A DNA stretch of 5,674 nt from Pseudomonadota bacterium (GTDB lineage: Bacteria > Pseudomonadota > Alphaproteobacteria > Rhizobiales > Kaistiaceae), in NCBI GenBank assembly GCA_023433185.1, contig JAEZEN010000424.1, positions 1 to 5,674 of the forward strand, given 5' to 3'. Numbering within the stretch: the first letter of the stretch is position 1; each line of letters begins with the position of its first letter. The notes under the pieces are model-generated. The model saw only the letters and a program-made list of their open reading frames with translations. It was not told the origin of the DNA and did not search any database. Made by a program: the position numbers and the translations under genes. Positions 1 through 5,674 of this stretch are shown piece after piece.

Positions 1-352
<352 letters not shown>

Positions 353-405
353 GTCCTTCGGAAACGTCGACGCGACGCCGACGGTCGGTGCGTGCTCGGA
401 CACGG

Positions 406-448
406 CTACATCCCAACGGGCGCGGCGCCGCTCGGCATCGCACCTCCT
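406..448 (-). other. Perfect Shine-Dalgarno plus 10-codon leader ORF upstream of MaoC gene
   Basis: On the minus strand, AGGAGGTG (448-441) is an eight-base perfect complement to the 16S anti-SD. Four bases separate AGGAGG from ATG at 438. That ATG opens only [10 protein letters not shown] and stops at TAG (408-406). The in-frame GTG candidate start of the MaoC gene lies at 403, two bases past this stop. This could be a translated leader coupled to MaoC, or the remains of a frameshifted N-terminus. It may also have no function. Confidence 0.3.
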
Positions 449-456
449 CCCTGTTT

Positions 457-498
457 CCTTGTGAATGATATTTTCATATATGGATCATGCTGACAAGG
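457..498. promoter_or_regulatory. AT-rich divergent promoter/operator candidate with interrupted inverted repeat
   Basis: The arms CCTTGTGA (457-464) and TGACAAGG (491-498) are inverted repeats matching at 7 of 8 positions, separated by 26 bases. The core is sharply AT-rich in an otherwise high-GC window. It contains the perfect 8-base palindrome CATATATG (475-482) and a smaller ATGAT/ATCAT pair (465-469, 484-488). Each arm reads as a -35-like hexamer on its own strand: TTGTGA (459-464, +) and TTGTCA (496-491, -). I find no convincing -10 for either; GATCAT (483-488, +) at 18-base spacing is the best on the plus strand. The position between two divergent catabolic genes fits a shared regulator site. 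The regulator family cannot be assigned. Confidence 0.4.
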
Positions 499-591
499 GA
501 GTCCGCCGGGCGACCGGAGAAGGATTACTCCACCCGCGACACTGTTCCGCGCTTGACTGCGGAGCGAGATGTCAGGGAAACGAGAACGACC

Positions 592-596
592 GGAGG
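592..596 (+). promoter_or_regulatory. Ribosome binding site deciding the lactonase start
   Basis: GGAGG lies five bases before ATG at 602. An in-frame ATG at 569 also has GGAG (561-564) four bases upstream. However, the 11 residues it would add (MSGKRERPEDE) are charged and lie outside the propeller fold, whereas the protein from 602 begins directly with the first beta-strand (LMFVGCLNREAPYF). Confidence 0.6.
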
Positions 597-601
597 ATGA
601 A

Positions 602-1708
602 ATGACGGCCGACTGCCTGATGTTCGTGGGATGCCTCAACCGCGAAGCCCCCTACTTCCAGGGTGCCCGCGGCAAGGGGCTCGCGGTCTTCGCCCTCGAC
701 GAGTCGACGGGGGACACCGAACTGCTGGCCGAGGAGACCGGCATCGACAACCCGACCTTCCTGTCCGTCTCCGCCGACGGCGCACATTTCTATGCCGTTT
801 CGGAGATCTTCGGGTGGCGCGAAGGCATCGTGTCGGCCTGGCGCTTCGACCGGCGGGAGAGGGCGATTCGCTACATCAACATGCAGCCCGCCATGGGTTC
901 GGTCACCGCGCACAATTCGCTCACCCGCGACGGGCGGTTCCTGCTGGTCGCCAACTACGCGATGGGCGAAGGCGGACCGGACCGGTCGGTCGTGGCGATG
1001 CCGATCCGCGACGATGGCGGGCTGGCCCCGGCCGTGGCGGGCGTCGTCCATCGCGGCCCGCTCGGCCCCAATGGCGAGCGCCAGGAACGCAGCCATGCGC
1101 ACTGGATCGGGGAGTCGCTCGGCGGCGGCCTCGCGCTGGCAGCCGACCTCGGCCTCGATGAGATCATCACCTATCGCATCGGTCCGGACGGCGCCCTCGA
1201 TCGGGTTGCCGCCCTGGCCATGCCGCCGGGTGCCGGGCCGCGCCATATCGCCCTCCACCCGAACGGTCGCTTCGTATTCGTGATGAACGAACTCGGTTCG
1301 ACCATCGCTGCGCTGGCCTTCGACCCGGCGACCGGGACGCTGACGCCGATCGACACCCAGCCGGCGGTGCCCGCCGAGGCGGCCGCGCACAACCACTGCT
1401 CCGACATCCAGGTTTCGCCCGACGGCCGCTTCGTCTATGGCGCCAATCGCGGCCATGACAGCATCGCGGCCTTCGCGGTCGACCAGGAGACCGGCAGGCT
1501 CGGCGCCCCGCACTACACGCCGTGCGGCGGGTCGACACCGCGCCACACCGCACTGTCGCCCGCGGGCCGGCTGTTCTTCTCGGCCAACCAGAACGGCGAC
1601 TGCATCTCGATCTTCGCCCGCGACTCCGAGACCGGCCGGCTCACCGACACCGGCAAGCCGATCACGATCGGCACGCCGATGTGCGTCAAGGTCGTACGGG
1701 CCGGCTGA
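602..1708 (+). CDS. Lactonase family protein, seven-bladed beta-propeller (YbhE/Pgl-like)
   Basis: The protein has 368 residues and no signal peptide or membrane segment, so it is probably cytosolic. It resembles the Lactonase family (PF10282), which includes the propeller-type 6-phosphogluconolactonase Pgl/YbhE. Repeated blade motifs are visible: NPTFLSVSADGAHFYAVSE (50-68), GPRHIALHPNGRFVFVMNE (212-230), SDIQVSPDGRFVYGANRG (267-284) and PRHTALSPAGRLFFSANQN (313-331). The N-terminus GCLNREAPYFQGARGKGL (10-27) completes the propeller start, and the C-terminal TPMCVKVV closes it. Length is normal for the family (about 340-390). Family members hydrolyse sugar lactones, but many are annotated by similarity only, and this one need not act on 6-phosphogluconolactone. 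It is divergent from the MaoC gene and convergent, at six bases, with a second lactonase of a different fold. That setting suggests a role in oxidative sugar or sugar-acid breakdown. The start at 602 is chosen for its GGAGG site; 569 is the alternative and would give 379 residues. Confidence 0.88.
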   Translation: MTADCLMFVGCLNREAPYFQGARGKGLAVFALDESTGDTELLAEETGIDNPTFLSVSADGAHFYAVSEIFGWREGIVSAWRFDRRERAIRYINMQPAMGSVTAHNSLTRDGRFLLVANYAMGEGGPDRSVVAMPIRDDGGLAPAVAGVVHRGPLGPNGERQERSHAHWIGESLGGGLALAADLGLDEIITYRIGPDGALDRVAALAMPPGAGPRHIALHPNGRFVFVMNELGSTIAALAFDPATGTLTPIDTQPAVPAEAAAHNHCSDIQVSPDGRFVYGANRGHDSIAAFAVDQETGRLGAPHYTPCGGSTPRHTALSPAGRLFFSANQNGDCISIFARDSETGRLTDTGKPITIGTPMCVKVVRAG

Positions 1709-1721
1709 CGCCGGTCAGCCG
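1702..1721. terminator. Perfect 8-bp stem-loop spanning both convergent stop codons
   Basis: CGGCTGAC (1702-1709) and GTCAGCCG (1714-1721) pair perfectly around a four-base loop GCCG (1710-1713). The left arm contains the lactonase stop TGA (1706-1708). The right arm contains the amidohydrolase stop (TCA on +, 1715-1717). The hairpin would form in both transcripts. No T-run follows on either strand, so a classical intrinsic terminator is not supported. It may act as a bidirectional weak terminator or a 3'-end stabiliser, or may partly reflect two stop codons facing each other in GC-rich coding sequence. Confidence 0.4.
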
Positions 1722-2644
1722 TCGCGCCAGGCGTCGTCGAAGCGGTAGAGCCGCCACGCATTGCCGTGGAACATCGCCGCCTGCTCGTCGGGCGAGAAGT
1801 CCGCCGTGATCGCCTTGAAAGAATCCCAGACCTCGTCGAAGGTCGCGTGGAGGCTGGCGACCGGGGCGTCGCTGGCGAAGACGGAGCGCGCCGGCGAGAA
1901 GCACTCGATGCAGTGGAGCGTCACCGCGCGCAGGCTCTCGAGCGTCCAGTCATTGTCATAGGCGACGAGGTCGGAAATCTTGATCGCGACATTGGGGCGC
2001 TCGGCCAGCGTCCGGAGACCCGCCCGCCAGCGCGCCATCCCTTCGGCATCGCGCTCGATCGGGCTGCCGCAATGGTTGAGGATGAACTGGAGGTCGGGGA
2101 AGTCGGCGGCGAGTCGCGCCGCGTCGCCGTGCTGATTGGGGAAGATCATCAGGTCGAAGGAAAGGCCCTCGGCGTGGAGGGCGCAGAGGCCCGCCCGCCA
2201 GGCCGGATCGTCCATTAGGTCGCCGCGCGCGGCGAAACGCCGGGCAGGGTCCGGCGTCCAGCTCAGGATGTCGCGGATGCCGACGACGCGGGGGAACGCC
2301 GCCTGCTCGGCGAGCAGCCGGGCTGCCGCCGGCGCGACAAGCGGAACATGGGCGACATAGCGGCGGGCGATGCCGCCGTCCTTCGGCAGCGTCTCGAGCC
2401 AGCGCGTCTCGCCGACGCAGTCCTCCGGCACCCAGCTCGCCTCGATATGGACCGTGGCGACGACGTCCTGCCGGGCGGCGTCGCGGGCATAGTCAGCCGG
2501 CAGGTAGTCGCGGCGGAGCGGCGCGAGACCCCCCAGCCCACCATGGCCGTCGGTCGCCGGCGCGAGCCAGGGATGGCGGCCCATGCCGTAATCCCAGAGG
2601 TGGTGGTGGGCGTCGACGATCGGTCCGGAATACGGCTTGGCCAT
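1715..2644 (-). CDS. Amidohydrolase-superfamily lactonase (COG3618-like)
   Basis: This 309-residue protein has the Amidohydrolase_2 (PF04909) TIM-barrel pattern. DAHHHLWD (11-18) is the N-terminal H-x-H strand, followed by HIEAS (66-70), GIRD (122-125), FDLMIFPNQ (163-171), NHCGSP with His191 (190-195), KISDL (222-226) and FASDAP with the closing Asp259 (256-261). The C-terminal GNAWRLY (294-300) is the usual end of this family. Characterised COG3618 relatives hydrolyse sugar lactones such as L-fuconolactone, L-rhamnonolactone or galactarolactone. The related LigI acts on 2-pyrone-4,6-dicarboxylate. Substrate here is unassigned. The start is firm: AGGAGG (2657-2652) lies seven bases before ATG 2644, in the 16-base gap after the SDR stop. 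The SDR gene is therefore probably co-transcribed and may supply the lactone. A longer frame reading back to 2833 exists, but it overlaps the SDR gene and is rejected. Confidence 0.88.
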   Translation of the reverse strand: MAKPYSGPIVDAHHHLWDYGMGRHPWLAPATDGHGGLGGLAPLRRDYLPADYARDAARQDVVATVHIEASWVPEDCVGETRWLETLPKDGGIARRYVAHVPLVAPAAARLLAEQAAFPRVVGIRDILSWTPDPARRFAARGDLMDDPAWRAGLCALHAEGLSFDLMIFPNQHGDAARLAADFPDLQFILNHCGSPIERDAEGMARWRAGLRTLAERPNVAIKISDLVAYDNDWTLESLRAVTLHCIECFSPARSVFASDAPVASLHATFDEVWDSFKAITADFSPDEQAAMFHGNAWRLYRFDDAWRDG

Positions 2645-2660
2645 GCTGTCTCCTCCTGCC

Positions 2661-3419
2661 TCAGGGCATGAACTGGCCGCCATTGACGTGGATGTTCTGG
2701 CCGCTGATGTAGCCGCTGAGCGACGGCGAGGCGAGGAACAGGAACACGCCGGCGCATTCCTCGGCGGTGCCGATCCGGCCGAGGGGGACCGACTGGCGCA
2801 TCGCCTCCATCCGCTCCGGCGGCGTGGCCGCATGGAAGGGCGTGTCGATGACGCCCGGCGACACCGTGTTGACGCGGATGCCCTGCGGCCCGAGGTCCCT
2901 GGCGAGGTAGCGCGTCACGCTGTGGACGAAGGACTTGGCGCCGGCATAGATCGCCGCGCCCGGCCCGCCGCCATTGCTGCCGGCGATCGACCCGACATTG
3001 ATGATCGCCCCGCCGCCGGCCTTCTCGAGGTGCGGCACCGCCGCCCGGCAGGCATGGACGACCGAGCGGACATTGAGGTCGAAGACCTCGTCGATCAGGG
3101 GGTCGTCGATCTCGGCGAAGGGCGCGCGCCGGACCATGGCGCCGGCATTGTTGACCAGCGTGTCGAGGCCACCGAGCTTCTCCGCCGCCTCGTTCACGAC
3201 CTGCGCCGCGGCTCCGTGATCGCGAAGGTCGCCGCGGACCAGCACCACGGTCGCCCCGCCGGCGGTCAGTTCGTCGGCGAGCGCCGTCGCCTCGGCCGCG
3301 CTCGCGCCGTAGTGGATCGCGACATGCGCGCCGGCCCGGGCAAAGGCGCGGGCGACGGCCTTGCCGATGCCCTTGCTGGCGCCGGTGACCAGCACCCGCT
3401 GTCCCTTGAGATCATCCAT
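2661..3419 (-). CDS. Classical SDR-family NAD(P)-dependent oxidoreductase (FabG-like)
   Basis: The protein has 252 residues, the usual length for a classical short-chain dehydrogenase. The nucleotide-binding motif TGASKGIG is at 12-19, GDLRD (63-67) is the adenine-ring Asp region, and NNAG is at 90-93. The full catalytic tetrad is visible: Asn116, Ser144 (NVGSIAG), Tyr158 and Lys162 (YAGAK). SPGVIDTPF (187-195) and the C-terminal GGQFMP complete the fold. FabG-like sequence alone does not show fatty-acid synthesis; many such proteins oxidise sugars or alcohols. The lactonase immediately downstream makes aldose or sugar-acid dehydrogenase the likelier role, by inference. The start is ATG 3419, with GGAGG about seven bases upstream. 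An ATG at 3446 in the same frame would add nine residues and lose this site. The gene starts only 35 bases after the cmk stop with no visible terminator, so read-through from aroA-cmk is plausible. Confidence 0.9.
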   Translation of the reverse strand: MDDLKGQRVLVTGASKGIGKAVARAFARAGAHVAIHYGASAAEATALADELTAGGATVVLVRGDLRDHGAAAQVVNEAAEKLGGLDTLVNNAGAMVRRAPFAEIDDPLIDEVFDLNVRSVVHACRAAVPHLEKAGGGAIINVGSIAGSNGGGPGAAIYAGAKSFVHSVTRYLARDLGPQGIRVNTVSPGVIDTPFHAATPPERMEAMRQSVPLGRIGTAEECAGVFLFLASPSLSGYISGQNIHVNGGQFMP

Positions 3420-3454
3420 GTCGCTTCCTCCAGTTGGTGGGTGCACGGCCGGCT

Positions 3455-4096
3455 TCAGCGCCGCATCCGCGCCTCGACGATCGCAACGGCGCGCCGGAAT
3501 GCAGCCTCGGCGTCGAGGTCGGTGGTATCGAGAGTCACCGCGTCGGCGGCAACCGCGAGCGGCGCCGTGGCCCGCCCGGCATCGCGCGCGTCGCGCTCGC
3601 GAATCTCGTCGAGAATCCGGGCATAGGGGACGTCGCGGCCCTTGGCGCGGAGTTCGTCGGTGCGGCGCCGGGCCCGCACTTCGGCGGAGGCGGTGACGTA
3701 GATCTTCACGTCCGCCTCCGGCACGATCGCCGTCCCGATGTCGCGCCCGTCAAGCACCGCACCCCCGGGCCGCCGGGCGAAGTCGCGCTGGAAGGCAAGG
3801 AGTCGGCTCCGGACCTCCGGATGCACCGCGACGCGCGAGGCCAGCTCGCCGGCGCCATGGCCGCGGAGATTCGGGTCGGCGAAATCGGCCGCGTCGAGCC
3901 CGGCCGCCATGCGGGCCGCATCCGCCGCATTGTCGGGATCGAGCCCTTCGTCGGACACCCGCTTGCCAACGGCGCGGTAGAGCAGCCCGGTGTCGAGATA
4001 GGGCAGGCCGAGATGCGCCGCGAGCCGTACGGCGAGCGTTCCCTTGCCGGCCGCGGCCGGTCCGTCGATGGCGACGATCATGGCAGGCACGCGCAT
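3455..4096 (-). CDS. cmk: Cytidylate kinase
   Basis: Cmk phosphorylates CMP and dCMP with ATP to give CDP and dCDP, in the cytosol. In the 213-residue reading the P-loop GPAAAGKGT is at 12-20, DTGLLYRAV (35-43) is the start of the NMP-binding region and DGRDIGT is at 116-122. The lid has RARRRTDEL (141-149) and the paired RDARD (168-172), and LDTT (189-192) is the late conserved strand. All expected Cmk landmarks are present and the length is normal. Two starts are possible: ATG 4096, nine bases after the aroA stop, and ATG 4081, which gives MIVAIDGPAAAGKGT, the more typical family start. Neither has a strong ribosome site; GGCGGGG in the aroA-cmk gap is the only purine-rich stretch. Translation is probably coupled to aroA. 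In Rhizobiales rpsA normally follows this gene, but here an SDR gene does. Confidence 0.95.
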   Translation of the reverse strand: MRVPAMIVAIDGPAAAGKGTLAVRLAAHLGLPYLDTGLLYRAVGKRVSDEGLDPDNAADAARMAAGLDAADFADPNLRGHGAGELASRVAVHPEVRSRLLAFQRDFARRPGGAVLDGRDIGTAIVPEADVKIYVTASAEVRARRRTDELRAKGRDVPYARILDEIRERDARDAGRATAPLAVAADAVTLDTTDLDAEAAFRRAVAIVEARMRR

Positions 4097-4105
4097 GCCC
4101 CGCCG

Positions 4106-5473
<1,368 letters not shown>

Positions 5474-5529
5474 TCACAACGTGGCCAGACGGGCGCCGCG
5501 AGCGATAGCATAGGGTGGAAGGGCCGTCA

Positions 5530-5544
5530 CCCGCGCGCCGCGGG
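5530..5544. other. Short GC hairpin in the aroA/TIGR02300 intergenic region
   Basis: CCCGCG (5530-5535) pairs with CGCGGG (5539-5544) around a three-base loop. No T-run follows on either strand, so it is not an intrinsic terminator. It could lie in the aroA leader RNA if transcription starts upstream of it. In sequence this rich in G and C a chance match is also likely. Confidence 0.2.
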
Positions 5545-5560
5545 AGTGCCGAAATCGCGT

Positions 5561-5589
5561 TTGACTCGACCGGCGAGGAGGACTAGGGG
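5561..5589 (+). promoter_or_regulatory. Candidate promoter for the TIGR02300-family gene
   Basis: TTGACT (5561-5566) matches five of six -35 bases. CTAGGG or TAGGGG begins 16-17 bases later (5583/5584) and is a weak -10 in the looser alphaproteobacterial style. It faces the gene starting at 5619/5625. For aroA on the other strand, I see only GTGACG (5530-5525) with TATCGC (5507-5502) at 17-base spacing, which is too weak to call separately. Confidence 0.35.
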
Positions 5590-5624
5590 AGGCCGCTCCA
5601 ACGCTTCCGACGAGGCCAATGACT

Positions 5625-5674
5625 GTGGCGAAAACCGAACTCGGCACCAAGCGCATCTGCCCGAACTGCGGGGC
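5625..5674 (+). CDS. TIGR02300/FYDLN-acid family protein, N-terminal fragment
   Basis: Only about 16 residues are visible before the window ends: V/M-A-K-T-E-L-G-T-K-R-I-C-P-N-C-G. This matches the characteristic start of the small alphaproteobacterial TIGR02300 family (M-A-K-x-E-L-G-T-K-R-x-C-P..., followed in known members by FYDLN and an acidic tail). Its function is not established. The C-P-N-C pair could bind a metal, though the second half is outside the window. I prefer the GTG at 5625 because it gives the family N-terminus and sits nine bases after GAGG (5612-5615). The ATG at 5619 adds only M-T and leaves three bases to the same site. The gene is divergent from aroA, the usual Rhizobiales arrangement as I know it. 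The call rests on a short N-terminus plus this context. Confidence 0.7.
   Translation, partial: MAKTELGTKRICPNCG

Noticed and set aside
572..1546. A 324-residue minus-strand ORF antisense to the lactonase
   Set aside because: It is rich in Arg, Gly and Ala with no recognisable motif, and lies opposite a well-conserved propeller gene. It is a normal by-product of high third-position GC.
2645..2833. A 63-residue N-terminal extension of the amidohydrolase frame
   Set aside because: It overlaps the SDR gene and is Arg/Ser-rich. The ATG at 2644 has AGGAGG at ideal spacing and begins just before the conserved DAHHHLWD strand.
3420..3454. A terminator between cmk and the SDR gene
   Set aside because: The 35 bases contain only a short GCCGGC palindrome and the SDR ribosome site, with no stem plus T-run.
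2637..3626. A 329-residue plus-strand ORF across the SDR gene and the cmk 3' end
   Set aside because: It is antisense to the SDR gene, with its intact catalytic tetrad, and to the cmk 3' end. It crosses two gene boundaries and shows no family motif.

Overview
The window looks like chromosomal DNA of a high-GC alphaproteobacterium, most likely Rhizobiales (Hyphomicrobiales). The main evidence is a class II (CP4-like) EPSP synthase gene followed by cytidylate kinase. Divergent from them is the start of a gene whose N-terminus (AKTELGTKRICPNCG) matches the small FYDLN-acid/TIGR02300 family, a neighbour I know from that group. Codons are strongly biased to G/C in third position throughout.

Layout, left to right. 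Positions 1-352 (-): most of a MaoC-family hydratase/dehydratase, cut at its 3' end by the window edge. Positions 353-601: a divergent intergenic region with an AT-rich island, an interrupted inverted repeat and a perfect Shine-Dalgarno ahead of a 10-codon ORF. Positions 602-1708 (+): a seven-bladed beta-propeller lactonase of the YbhE/Pgl type. Six bases after its stop, and convergent with it, ends a minus-strand run of four genes. In transcription order these are aroA (5455-4106), cmk (4096-3455), an SDR oxidoreductase (3419-2661) and a COG3618-type amidohydrolase/lactonase (2644-1715). Positions 5456-5618 are the divergent aroA/TIGR02300 promoter region, and the TIGR02300 gene runs off the right edge.

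The genes form two functional groups. AroA (shikimate pathway) and Cmk (CMP/dCMP phosphorylation) are housekeeping. The other four (SDR dehydrogenase, amidohydrolase-fold lactonase, beta-propeller lactonase, MaoC hydratase) are the sort of set seen in oxidative catabolism of sugars or sugar acids: oxidation to a lactone, lactone hydrolysis, then dehydration. The substrate cannot be read from sequence. The most notable feature is that the catabolic pair sits directly behind cmk with short gaps, where rpsA is usually found in Rhizobiales.

I found no tRNA, rRNA, CRISPR array, insertion sequence or phage gene. No novel system is evident. The points worth a second look are the aroA-cmk/catabolic junction, a stem-loop containing both convergent stop codons, the MaoC leader region, the altered MaoC active-site motif, and two start-codon questions.
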